Assembly (NCBI RefSeq): GCF_021917145.1 | Contig: NC_061061.1 | Coordinates: forward strand, 9,970,494-10,034,493 | From: Hypomesus transpacificus | Taxonomy: Eukaryota; Chordata; Actinopteri; Osmeriformes; Osmeridae | Direction: 5' to 3' | Length of the DNA stretch: 64,000 nucleotides | In this document: one piece after another, positions 24,066 to 36,500 of the stretch | Position numbering within the stretch: the stretch's first letter is position 1 | How the letters are laid out: each line of letters opens with the position of its first letter | Made by a program: the position numbers and the translations under genes | The notes under the pieces: model-generated | What the model was told of the DNA's origin: nothing | Database searches by the model: none | What the model saw: the letters and a program-made list of their open reading frames with translations, nothing else

Positions 24066-24277
24066 CAGTGGTTCTCAACCCTGTCCTCAGGGGCCCCCTG
24101 TCCTGCTGGTTTTAGATGTTTCCTTGCTCCAACACACCTGATTCAAATGTATGTTCGTTACCAGGCTTCTACAGAGCTAGATAACAACCATTTTATTTGA
24201 ATCAGGTGTGTTGGAGCAGGGAAACATCTAAAACATGCAGGACAGGGGGTCCCTGAGGACAGGGTTGAGAACCACTG
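24066..24277. mobile_element. Palindromic MITE of hAT type (CAGTGGTTCTCAA termini), 212 bp
   Basis: Left half CAGTGGTTCTCAACCCTGTC CTCAGGG and right half CCCTGAGGACAGGGTTGAGA ACCACTG are near-perfect inverses. Complementarity continues inward through AGATGTTTCC and AACACACCTGATTCAAAT. The CAGTGGTTCTCAA ends are those of hAT MITEs. I could not find a matching 8-bp target duplication, so the precise ends are uncertain. Confidence 0.85.
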
Positions 24278-25157
24278 CAGCAGATCCAAGGTGCTAAAGC
24301 TCCGCCCCCTCAAATGTAGCCTATATTGAATGTAGCAACAACAGCAACACTAGCTAAATCAATTGCAGATATCAGAACAGACCTACCTGCAGTCTCTGAG
24401 TGTTTTAAGTGTAAATTATTTTGTCTTTGCATCGTACTAGCTGAGTAACATACGCAACTGTCTGTGATCTGACAGATTGGTGTTTGTGACGTAGAAGGTT
24501 GGGTTTTGCCCCACCAAAACCTGAGCTGAAAACGGATGAGAAACTGTTCAACGGTCCAACTCCACATTTCAGTGCGGCAAAGTTTTAGAGCTTTGCACAT
24601 GCTTTCAGCAACACATTTCACACGTAGCTATATAGGCTACTGTACTGAGAAGCAAATCATGGAATTTGCTTTACGGCATCTTTAAGCATCTAGCCAAACG
24701 AGCAGGGGGGTTAGATTTAGGCAGGGGGTGTGAATTTAGCATAACAGTTTTGACTTTGAACGACCAGCCACTCTCTACCAGCAGAGTGGTTGACCAAGAC
24801 AATTGGAATATCTCCCCCTCGCGTCCCTTTTTGTCCATTGGAAATCTCCAGATTTACACTTTAACAAAATTCTCTGGTTAATACATTTTGAACAAATGAT
24901 AATTCAACCATTAAAAGTTACTTAGGCTATTTCATGTTGTTACCACTCCAGCAAAGTGGTCATTAGGTTAAAATCAGTGAGGATGTACTATGATTAATGA
25001 GGTCTCCTGGACAAAAGTTCACTGTTCTGTAAAAAAGTGACTGACAAGATAAATGATACTGCAGTTTCAGCATGTCTGATAACAAATGTCACAACAACAA
25101 TGTGGACATACAAAATGGGCAATGTGTTGAAATTGTGACAAAGGGGCAGAGAGCATC

Positions 25158-25225
25158 AAATCAAAAATCAAATAAAAATGTATTTGAATAGCCCTTTTTA
25201 ACATTTGAGAGCATGCCGCATCACA
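25158..25225. repeat. Dispersed repeat fragment sharing ATAGCCCTTTTT
   Basis: AATGTATTTGAATAGCCCTT TTTAACA matches the fragments at 6,943 and 37,717. It lies about 80 bp beyond the stop of the C2CD4-like gene and might mark where a 3' part was lost. Confidence 0.5.
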
Positions 25226-25303
25226 AAATGATTAACACTTTTATTTGAAAATTGGAATCTAACATTTGATTCATAAACTGGTGCATCTGTCATCACCATT
25301 TCA

Positions 25304-26026
25304 TCACTTGTGCGACCGTTTTCCAGATGTAAGAGCCCTTACTGTTGCCAGGCGTTTTTTCAGTAGTCGCTGTAGTCGTCCGTTAACAGGCATCACTGAA
25401 GGCACAGGTGTGGAGCGATCAGAGTCAAAACAAGAATGTGACGGACAGTTCTCCATTTGACGAGATGCGCAACGGTTCGATGTTGCAGTATCATACGAAT
25501 AAGAACGCGCCAACCTCTTTACGCCAGGAATGTTTCCAAAATCTGAGAGAGGCAAATTAGTGTTTGGTAAAAACCTCGAGTCTATGGGCATACTTGCAGC
25601 AAGATGCGTGTTTGACCATGACAAATTATCCTCGAAAAATAACGACTCTCTCCTACAGACGCAAGGGCTTTCGCCCAGTGTGAGAAAACCATACGGAGTG
25701 GTGATTTTGGGAAGATGTGGGAGAGACATTGCTGCCCGTGTCGTTGGGTCAACAAATCGATCCTCGGGTAGATGGCCGTGAAAGTTTAGGGTCCGAGGAT
25801 GACAAACTGAGAAACGTTGCAACAGTGGCATGGTGTGCCGACGTGGACACCCGAAAGCGCAAGCTTCTCTGTCGCGCGGAGTTTCCAGGCGCCCTGCGTG
25901 GCCAGACTGCATGCACGGAATTGTGAATGTTGGAATACGGTCTGGTGTCATGACCATTTGCAGTAAAGACACATTTTTACTCTTCTCCGTCCTCTGGCTT
26001 TTTTTGAATTGCCAATACGCCAACAT
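25304..26026 (-). CDS. C2CD4-family-like protein lacking the C2 domain
   Basis: Single open exon, 240 residues. The N-terminal half carries motifs I recognise from C2CD4/NLF proteins: MTPDRIPTFTIP at 26-37 (family form NVLTPD-IP-F-IP) and AAMSLPHLPK...YGFLTL-ESP...RRESLFFED at about 98-133. A serine-rich stretch and a basic segment (LQRLLKKRLATVRAL) follow. Members I know run about 300-480 residues and end in a C2 domain; here two adjacent TGA codons end the frame first, and I found no C2-like sequence on the minus strand between 24.0 and 25.3 kb. It could be a genuine short paralogue, or a gene truncated by the repeat DNA just beyond. C2CD4D sits at human 1q21, which fits the neighbourhood. 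Start chosen: the first ATG, matching the short leader before TPD in relatives. Confidence 0.72.
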   Translation of the reverse strand: MLAYWQFKKSQRTEKSKNVSLLQMVMTPDRIPTFTIPCMQSGHAGRLETPRDREACAFGCPRRHTMPLLQRFSVCHPRTLNFHGHLPEDRFVDPTTRAAMSLPHLPKITTPYGFLTLGESPCVCRRESLFFEDNLSWSNTHLAASMPIDSRFLPNTNLPLSDFGNIPGVKRLARSYSYDTATSNRCASRQMENCPSHSCFDSDRSTPVPSVMPVNGRLQRLLKKRLATVRALTSGKRSHK

Positions 26027-27516
26027 TATAGTGATAGCCTACAGAACGACAGCCTAATAATAACTTTTACGCTCAGTAGAACTAGGCCCTACATTAACAG
26101 AGCAAGACGTAATCCACGGTGATTTGCTGTTGCTTGACTTCTGTCATATTTTCATACTGGCCCGTCTTTATTGATTTCCTTTGGACCTGGACATCCCAGC
26201 ATGTCGTGGAGAGAATGGATGATAGAAGTCCCCCGTCCAATTGTCTCATATGATTTTTAAAAGCGACAGATAGCCTACGCAGGTGGTCATATATTTAAGT
26301 GGGCAGGACATATGCGCCCATGAACCTCGGAAACGATCCCCTACGCACTGACGTAGTGGATTTACTTGGTTTGTTATAGATTGCTGAATGTCCACCAAGT
26401 CATTTCAAATCTGAACATGTTCCTTTACATACATGATCATGCTGTGTTCTCTCTGAAGACACTTAATTGGCTCATAGAGTTTTAATATCAGCAATACTTT
26501 CAAACTGTTTTGAAAATAAGCCTATGAATTGAAGTATAGGGCAAATAGCAAATTAATTTAGCCAAGGAATTTGGGTCAATTGTGCCCTCAACCCATATTA
26601 TTAATTGCAATTATCTGTATGGCTATCAGTGCCTATCTGTGTCATGACAAGACCCATGTGAAAAACTGAAAAATATAAAAATGTGATCACATTTGACATG
26701 TATAGCTCTTACATAAAATACTTGTCCAGAGATAATATATATATATATATATTAATCTATAGGTGAATTGTTTAAAGTCAAATGTGAGTATGTTTCCTTC
26801 TTGTATTGTTCAAGAGCCTACATGTATGGCTCGGAACTGTTGTGTAAAATGTTCGAATCCGGAGCAGCTTTACGTGTCGCACACACTGTAAGGCGCTGAG
26901 GTTTTGATGGAAACAAATGTCCGTGCTGGTAAGCGATAAATACCAATATTATGATTACGAAACTATTTGTGTTCCTGCACCTTATGTACTGGCATTTAAT
27001 AACAACTGATAGTCACTATTAGCCTGCTTACTTGGTTTGCTTGGAAGTGCTGTTGGTTAGCGTTAGCTGACTTGCAGGGTCCTGATTCTTAGTAGCACCT
27101 GGCAGCAAAGAGAATGTTACCACTGCTAGGCTAATACAACAACAACCATCGCAGTCAGTTGGTGATGCTTCGACAGACTCAATTTCAACATAATGATAGT
27201 GATTTCACTAATCAAAATGCAACATTTGGTGCCTTCATTAGTGGTTCAGTAGCCGATGACAGCCGCGAGTTTTTGTAGATATCTTGGGATTGTTTTCCTT
27301 TAGCAAGCTAGGATGATGGAGACTGTAACTCGCTAACGACACACTGACTCGCTAGCGACCTGTATCACATAGCCAAAGCTCTGTTGACTATCTTGCTGTA
27401 CAGTGTGTTTAAGAGCAGCCCTGCGTTGGAAAGTCGATGTTGTTAGCCTAAAATATTGAATCCTAATTGTCTACTGTGCTCCTCATCCATCCTGTTTGCT
27501 AACTTTATTTCCTCAG
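26027..27516. other. Intergenic region and probable gon4l 5' non-coding exon
   Basis: No coding exon supported. A stretch near 26,850-26,931 ends in GTCCGTGCTG^GTAAGCGA, a strong donor, and the first coding exon at 27,517 begins with an acceptor and 19 untranslated bases. A non-coding first gon4l exon therefore probably ends at 26,930 or nearby. An (AT)n run lies at about 26,735-26,752. Confidence 0.45.
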
Positions 27517-30500
27517 GCCAGCAACCATAATAAGCATGGTCCGGAAGCGCAAGTACAGCTCTCCGGAACCGTTGACCCCACACTCCAAAGTTCAAAAGAA
27601 GAATGAGACTGTATGTGAGCTTCAGGTTTCTAACGGTGTACCACCCACCCCGAAGAACATGACGGTCTCTGCTTTCTCTACAACAAAGGAATCTGGGATA
27701 GGAGTTCCCGCTGTGCGAATACCACAATCCAGTAGGTTCAAATTATGTATAGAGGAATTGATGGTAGAAATAATTTGATGAAGCCAAAGTAAACGTCAAA
27801 AGAGAGTGACAGGTTGGAAGTACCACTATATATAGCTATATATAAGTAGCCCATAATGAGAAATGTTTTGCTCCCTGGTTAAGATAATACATATCATTTT
27901 AAAGTAGTATAAAGTTTAGCAAACCCCCTTTCAGATACTCAGTGTAGGGTTATGGTCAATTGTCATTGTCATTATTTCCTCCATTTTGTAGCTACAAGTC
28001 CAGCGGATGTAGAAGAGTGTCTGCAGTCCTCCAGCCCCTCACACACAGAGTCAGAGACTGAAGAGGATGATGCAGAAACGGGCCTGGTCATCACTCTGGG
28101 TGAGTTATCACATTCTGCTGCTTGTTGTTCAGCTGAATGGGCTTGCTGCGAAGGGATTACAAAAGCCGATCCTGAAATGTTCTTCCATTTTCAAAAGGAA
28201 GCCTGACTTGAAAGTTTGAGAGGCACCAAGTCCCAGTCGACCAACATGGTCGGCTGGTGTCAACAAGCTTTCCCCTCCCCCACTCCCCCTCACAGATGGA
28301 GAGGGCTGCGGCAGCCGGAAGACGAGAAGGAAGACCAAGCGAGTGTCGGACAGCAGTCAGGGGGAGGGTCAGCCCGGCGCTGGGTTTGGCCCGCAGACAT
28401 TGTCCTCCCAAGACAGCGAGAGCCAGAGCGACGACGAGTTTGGCCAGCTGGACATCGACCTGGAGAGGAAGTCGAAGCAGCACAACCTGACGTCCGTCCA
28501 CATTCGGACCATCCTGCACGTGGGTGGAGCACAACTCTTCCGAACCACCCGTTGCTCAACAGAGAGCCTGCTCATTGTGGAAACATGCTAAGGGACCGTG
28601 GGGATGTTAAGAGTTGCAGTTATTCACTAGTTATGAGCCAAATTGTTTCGTTGAATGGTTTATGCTTTTCAATTTGGTTGTTTTATGGGTCAGATTTGAA
28701 TGTGGATGGAAATATCAGCGATTTAGACATTTCAGCACTGTAACGTTTGAAGTTAAATGAACCGAAGCCATTTGTGACCATGGACCTGTGTGCTGTACCC
28801 CGCAGGAGGTGATTACCAACAAACATGTAGTGGCCATGATGAAGGAAGCCATCAAGGAGACCCAGGACATGCCCATGTTTGTGAGTGCTAATGTTTCAAG
28901 TTTTCATGAATTTTACTTTGGCACTTTCAAAAGTTGTTTTTAGCAATGGTTTGGCCATTTGTTGCACTTAAAAATCAGAAGAATAAGTATAATAATTGTA
29001 CCTTTTTTACCACAGGAAGCTAAAATGACACGTTCTAGACTGAAGCAAGTGGTAGGAGAGGGGGTGAGTATTTTCAGCGATATGGTTGGATAATAAAAGA
29101 TTCTGGAATCCCGAGAACATTCAATTCATGTTTTTCTTTTCTGCTACCGGTTTGTAGGCCATTCCCAAATGGAATATCTCACCCATCAAAAGGGTCAATG
29201 AGGTGAAACCTTTATCTTTTCCCTTCACAAACATACAAATAAAAAGTATTTCAAGTGATAGATGAATTGCACGATATATGTTTTCATTCTACTCTCAAGA
29301 AAGAGTTGAATCCCCCTGGAGCACTGTGCTAATATGACACCCCCCCCCCTCTACTTCCTGGTTCCAGCCCCCACAGTTTGTGGACATCCCTCTGGAAGAG
29401 GAAGAGGACTCCTCAGATGAAGAGTACTGCCCTGACGAGGATGACGAAGACGAGACGGCTGAAGAGGTATGGAACACTTCCCTCCCCAGAATGCACCTGA
29501 CCATTTGTATTTTTAGAAACTGAGGAATTCCCTTTTCTGGAATTGTATCCATCTTCCACACGTGTTATATTAGGTTTGCAGAAACTGTTACACAGGAAAA
29601 GAGTGTATATACATGAAGGGATCAGGTGTTTATCTCTTTCTTGAATCTCTTTATTTGGACTTGGTTCCCCACAGACGTTTCTGAGCGATGTGGACAGCAC
29701 ATCTTCGTCCCCGCGGTGTGCCCACCGCCCTCAGCCCAGCACCCCAGTCCAATCTTCACCCACAACCAGCAGTCCAAGACAGGTAACACTGCCAACACAT
29801 GAACCTGTCCCTGTGTTTGGGGAGGGCTTACACCTCACATACAGTCTAAAATGTTGCATTTAGTTGACTCATTTTAGGACTCTTAACAGTAAGAAACAAA
29901 CAAACAAACAAAAACAAGCGAGCAAAAAAAAAACTCTAGCAGGAGTTGATATGTATTATTCGTGTAAATGATCTCAACGTATACAAGCAAAAAACGAAAT
30001 ACTTAAATGAGTTCATCATCATACTCATTGTCTTCGTCGACAGAAGCCCAGGTGTTCCCGGCACCTCAGGGTGGCGGCTGTCCCCATGGGGCCCCCTCCG
30101 CCCCCTCCCTCCTCCAGTGGGCCCCCCGGGGCCCTGGACACCACCTTCATGGAGAAGCTCCATGCTGTGGAGGAGGAGCTGGCCCTCAGCTCCGTCCACC
30201 CCGAGACCTACCAGGTGGGCAGGAAGTTCCCCGCGACCAAGGATGCTTGGAGGCATGATCAACTGTAGTCCATCCATGTACTCCGCAATGACGCACCTGT
30301 ACTGTAGTTCCACAGCACAATGTCACAGACGAAGCAGGAGACAATGGGTCCTATCTATATTTCCGAGCTGAATACATCGTGTGCGATCCTGTTTTTGGAC
30401 CCTTTCCCCTCATTGTGTCACCGTCTCCCATCCCAGGCGCTAGGCGGCGGCGGCGTGGCGGGCGGTCTCGTGGCTTGCCGGACGCGCTCCAAGCGCCCGC

Positions 30501-33500
30501 TGCGGGACGTCCCCCTGGGCCAGCTGGAGGCGGAGCTTCGCGCCCCGGACATCACGCCGGACATGTACGACTGCGACGCTGTGATGAAGGACCGCCACTG
30601 GAGCGAGTGGCTGCAGGGCCTCATGACCTCCGACATGGAGAACGACGGTCAGGAAGGGGTGGAGGGGGGGAAGGGGGGGGGATTGTTTCCTAAAGGCGTG
30701 TTCGCCGAGACGTCACATGCAGACAGATGTAGTTTGTCCGTGCTGGCGTACTTCGAGTGTTTTTAATGGCCCTGTCTGTTTGCTCGCTCATGTTTTTCGC
30801 ACATTCTGACCTTTCCCCCGCGTCACCCCTGCTGTTTGCTGTCTTGGGGAGGGGAGGGGGGGGGGGGGGGGCGATGACAGTGGAGACCACGGAACCCCCC
30901 CCACCTGTTTTTTTCTGTGGTGAACATAATGTACTGAGGGCTCTCATCCTCTTAACAATCCTCCGTCTCTTCTCCAGCATGCCCTAACATGCTATACTTA
31001 TGTGATGTTTTTTGGGGGGTTGCATCCATAGTTTTTAACCTTATATTATATACCCAGTTGGAATGACAAAGTTCTAAATGATCCAAGTGAAACGGGGGGA
31101 AAAAATATGCTTCTTCTCTCTCTTAGAAGACGGCGATGACGACGACGACCCAGAGTACAACTTCCTGGAGGACCTGGACGAGCCCGACCGGGAGGACTAC
31201 AGGACGGACCGCGCCGTCCGCATCACCAGTGAGTGTGTGTGTATGTGTGTGTGTGTGTGTGTGTGTGGGGGGCACGATCTACACAAAACACCGTTGCACG
31301 TAACAATTCATATACGTTCGGTCCCTACACCGACCGATACAGTCATCCTCCAGACAGGTTGACCGGCGTAGAGCCACAGCAACACTATACAGGCCTGGAA
31401 AACGCTCTGATGAACCAACTGGCGGAAGAAGGACACAAGCTCATGTGGCGTCTCTCGTCTTTCTCTTTCAGAAAAGGAAGTGAACGAGCTGCTGGAGGAG
31501 CTTTTTGAGACGGTACGTCTGTCTTTCTCTCTCGCTTTCTCCTTTTTCTAGCTTTGTCACCTTCTTTCACTCTCTCTGTCTCTCTCTGTATGTCCCACAC
31601 ACGGACACACGTTTCTCTTTCACTGTGTCTTCGTTCATCTGAATCGGTCGAGGTATTCGCCCCATCTCTCCTGAATGTGTCTCGTTTGTCACACTCAGTT
31701 CCAGGATGAGCTGGGAGGGAACGAGGGCGAGGGGGAGGGCCACGAGGAGGACGAGGAGAGGGAGGAAGAGGCTCCGTCTCAGAGCATGCCCAAATTCAAC
31801 GTCCCCCAAGCTATACGGTAAAGCCACCTTGTCCCATCTGACTTCTCCACAGTTTGTCCCTAAAAACACATGGGCCCCCATCACTTGTTAATGCGCCTTT
31901 GGTAACCAAAGTTCTCTTGACCAAAACACTAACCGTAAGTGTTTGCCCATAAACCCTTGACAGCGCTTTAGACCTTAGGTTTAATGGACGTTGATGTGCC
32001 GATAAGCTCAATTCTGCTTCTCGTTTCTTCCCTTAAACACCCACACACTCTTACGCACGCACACACACACGCTCACATTACCTTGTTGACTTGTGCTCGA
32101 TGAGCCGTGATGGCCATCTGTCCCCTGTGTGTGTGTGTGCCGCGTGGGTCCCTTGACGCCTGCACCTTCATCTCTGCTTGCAGGTGGCCACACAACTGGC
32201 CACATTTGCTATGTGGAAATCAAGGAGTTATGTCACCTTAGTGTCATATTAGCTTCCTTTAAAAAGCCAAATACAAATTATAGATCTATATAAATATGGC
32301 AGTGTCTTAAGGAAATGTTTTTGAATACCCCCAATACACACACACACACTCTTAAACACATATAATACACCTCCCTTCGGGACAGGGCAGCAGAGAAGTG
32401 CTGTACCTGCTTGGGTAGGGAGGTACAGAAAGGCTTCGGCAATGCTTTTCCACCTACTAAGGATCAAGAGGTGGATTCATTTGCTTCTGAGCTACACTTC
32501 CAATAAATATAGGAACACAATTCCACTGATTTGTCATCCATTTCACGTTGTGCTTGGCATACTTAGCAACAGTAAAATATCGAATACAAGTCTAATAAAT
32601 GAAAGCTTTTTTTTTTTTTACTGACAATCTGTCTCCCGTCTGTAAACGCTCGCCGTCACACGTCCGGTGCTGACGCGTTCCCTCCCAGGCCGCCAGGTGC
32701 TCATGTCCCTCCGTACACCTGAGGGACTCACACGGCTTTCTGGCACGCCGCTCGGCCATCGCCGGGGAACACGGCCACGTCACCGCCCACGAACGCACGT
32801 TGAAGCCCGCGCACACGCTCTGTGCCCTATGCACACGCTCTGTGCCCTATGCACACGCTCTGTGCCCTATGCACACGCTCTGTGCCCTATGCACACGCAC
32901 TGTGCCCTATGCACACGCTCTGTGCCCTATGCACACGCTCTGTGCCCTATGCACACGCTCTGTGCCCTATGCACACGCTCTGTGCCCTATGCACACGCTC
33001 TGTGCCCTATGCACACGCTCTGTGCCCTATGCACACGCTCTGTGCCCTATGCACACGCTCTGTGCCCTATGCACACGCTCTGTACCTTACGCACACGCTC
33101 TGTGCCCTACGCACACGCTCTGTGCCCCACGCACACGCTCTGTGCCCCACGCACACGCTCTGTGCCCTACGCACACGCTCTGTGCCCCACGCACACGCTC
33201 TGTGCCCTATGCACACGCTCTGTGCCCCACGCACACGCTCTGTGCCCCACGCACACGCTTTGTGCCCTATGCACACGCTCTGTGCCCTATGCACACGCTC
33301 TGTGCCCTATGCACACGCTCTGTGCCCTATGCACACGCTCTGTACCTTATGCACACGCTCTGTGCCCTACGCACACGCTCTGTGCCCCACGCACACGCTC
33401 TGTGCCTTACGCACACGCTCTGTGCCCCACGCACACGCTCTGTACCTTATGCACACGCTCTGTGCCCCACGCACACGCTCTGTGCCCCACGCACACGCTC

Positions 33501-36500
33501 TGTGCCCTACGCACACGCTCTGTGCCCCACGCACACGCTCTGTGCCCTATGCACACGCTCTGTGCCCTATGCACACGCTCTGTGCCCTATGCACACGCTC
33601 TGTGCCCTATGCACACGCTCTGTACCTTATGCACACGCTCTGTGCCCTACGCACACGCTCTGTGCCCCACGCACACGCTCTGTGCCTTACGCACACGCTC
33701 TGTGCCCCACGCACACGCTCTGTACCTTATGCACACGCTCTGTGCCCCACGCACACGCTCTGTGCCCCACGCACACGCTCTGTGCCCCACGCACACGCTC
33801 TGTGCCCTATGCACACGCTCTGTGCCCCACGCACACGCTCTGTGCCCCACGCACACGCTCTGTGCCCTATGCACACGCTCTGTGCCCTATGCACACGCTC
33901 TGTACCTTATGCACACGCTCTGTGCCCTACGCACACGCTCTGTGCACCACGCACACGCTCTGTGCCTTACGCACACGCTCTGTGCCCCACGCACACGCTC
34001 TGTACCTTATGCACACGCTCTGTGCCCCACGCACACGCTCTGTGCCCCACGCACACGCTCTGTGCCCTACGAACACGCTCTGTGCCCCACGCACACGCTC
34101 TGTGCCCTACGCACACACTCTGTGCCCTATGCACACGCTCTGTGCCCTATGCACACGCTCTGTACCTTATGCACACGCTCTGTGCCCTACGCACACGCTC
34201 TGTTCCCCACGCACACGCTCTGTGCCTTACGCACACGCTCTGTGCCCCACGCACACGCTCTGTACCTAATGCACGCGCTCTGTGCCCCACGCACACACTC
34301 TGTGCCCTACGCACACGCTCTGTGCCCCACGCACACGCTCTGTGCCCCACGCACACGCTCTGTGCCCTATGCACACGCTCTGTGCCCCACGCACACGCTC
34401 TGTGCCCCACGCACACGCTCTGTGCCCCACGCACACGCTCTGTGCCCCACGCACACGCTCTGTGCCCCACGCACACGCTCTGTGCCCTATGCACACGCTC
34501 TGTGCCCCACGCACACGCTCTGTGCCTTACGCACACGCTCTGTGCCCCACGCACCGCCCGCCTCGTTAACACAGATGGACGCACGGATGGCCACTCACGC
34601 CCACACACTCATGCTATTCCGTTATCGTCCCTCCATAAACCCCCCTCGAGGAAGCGCTCGTGTGCCTGTTGGCGTCACAGTCCCTGCCCTGGGCTCTGAC
34701 GTCTGGTTTTAAATGTTAACGACAGACGTCTGTCGTGGAGAACGTTGATTTTTTTCTTCTTTCCTACCTGCTGTCTGAGAAACGGTGCTGCCAGCACGAC
34801 TGTCAAGTACAGGAAAGCTGGAGAAGTGGGAGGGGGAGAGGGGGATGGAGGGCCGTGTTATGTTGCATAATGGGCACCCAATCATTCCTTTTAACCGAGA
34901 CATTATTTTACGTTGGGACAACCTTGTAAGAAACACTTGAAAGGTTTTGTGTTCCTCCATTAAATAAAGGACATGAAAAAAAATTCTAACGTTTTTCAAA
35001 CAATTGCTTGCGCCTGTTGAACTATTGTAGCGGTAAGACAAAATCAATACGATTAAATTGTCCTTTGACACCAATCTCAATGATTCGGCCCTTCTTCTTT
35101 ATCTTGTCAGGTTCGAGGCTCCGCTAGCTAGCATGCTCTCCGAGCGCCGCCGTGCGGTCAGGGAGCAGTACGAGGCCCTGCAGCAGCGGCGAGCGCTCCA
35201 GGACACGCCCACACACACGCCCAGCCTCCCCAGCCACGTCTTCGACACCACCTCCAGCCCCACCCCCCTGGTGGTGTTCTGCCCCCAGGCCCGCCCCCAG
35301 GCCCGCCCCGCCCTCACCCTGGACTCCGCCCAGAAAGCCCAGCTGCAGCTGCAGGTCCAACAGGTAGGCCCGGTGACTCGAGCACCTTCCCGTATTTGAA
35401 ATTTGAATGCACGTCATTTTCGATCCAGGGCGGGGGGGAGTTATGGCGGGCCAATGAAACGAACGAGCCACGCCCGCCCTCCAGAGTTGCTCACATCGGA
35501 CTTTTGTTGACGTTTCGAACTTCCCTCCCCGATGAAGCACGTCCAGCTGCTGACTCAGCTCTTCCTGCTCTGCAGTCCAGTAGAGGCCCTGCACCACCAG
35601 GCCTGCACCACCCAACAGTACCTGGTCAGTACACAAAACCGTCTCCAATCCCACCCCGACTCAGCATACAAACTCCTTCATCCCTCGTTCCCCCCCCCCC
35701 ACCCCCGCGCTGTGTCCAGGAGGAGCTCCAGACGTTCGCCAGGCGGCAGGAGGGGAAGGGGGGGCCCAGTGTCTTCAGGGTGTGTAACCTGAAGGGGGCG
35801 CTCTCCCTCATCGCTGAGCAGGAGATACCGTGTCCCAAGCCCCAAGCTCCTCCCAACGCCACCGCGCCTCCTCAAGCGCACCCCAGTTCCTTCAGTAAAT
35901 GTGAGTGTGTTTGTTTCTTTGCCACAACGACTAACAGGAAGTCAAAATCCTATGTTCATATTGTATAGATGAACGGAGGCCAAGTTTCTCTCTTTTTGGT
36001 TTACCTACAGAGCTCTGCCTTCATCTTCTATCCTTCGCGTCTAAAAATATGGCAAGGAGGCAGAATTAGCATCCACGTGCTAGCTTTGACCAGAGGATGT
36101 AGGTGGACTGTGTTATTAAAAGTCACTGAGAGCTCCCATGTGTGTCGTTGGCCCCACAGCGCGCACCTATGCCCAGTTGCCTGCTACGACTGCCTGGCTG
36201 CTGGCCACCAGGCCTGTGTTCCTGTACCCTGAACTCCTGCCCCTCTGCAGCCTGGACCCAGCCCTGCACCGCCCTCGCACTAAGAACCACTACACACGGG
36301 GGGAGGAGAGGTGACCACAAACAAACTCACCTCAGGAAGGATAAGCCTTGTTATATGACCACTTTGGTCATATCACACCAACCTTCACATCGAGGGTTTT
36401 TGTGTTTGGATACACGTTTAGGTTCATACAGATGACACAAAAGACTGAATGAGAGAGAGAATGTGTGTCACACACACACACCATAAAACGCAGCAAAAAC

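Larger units (their letters stand above)
22684..25303. other. Intergenic interval with a short tandem repeat and a palindromic MITE
   Basis: Presumed promoter side of the minus-strand gene at 22,683. It contains the 11-bp tandem repeat at 23,105, the hairpin element at 24,066 and an ATAGCCCTTTTT-type repeat piece at 25,158-25,225. No other coding exon could be supported. Confidence 0.55.

Noticed and set aside
32667-34712. Very long overlapping plus-strand ORFs (up to 681 codons) and shorter minus-strand ones
   Set aside because: They are translations of the 20-bp minisatellite in gon4l intron 13, present in all three plus frames. No start context, splicing or domain supports a protein.
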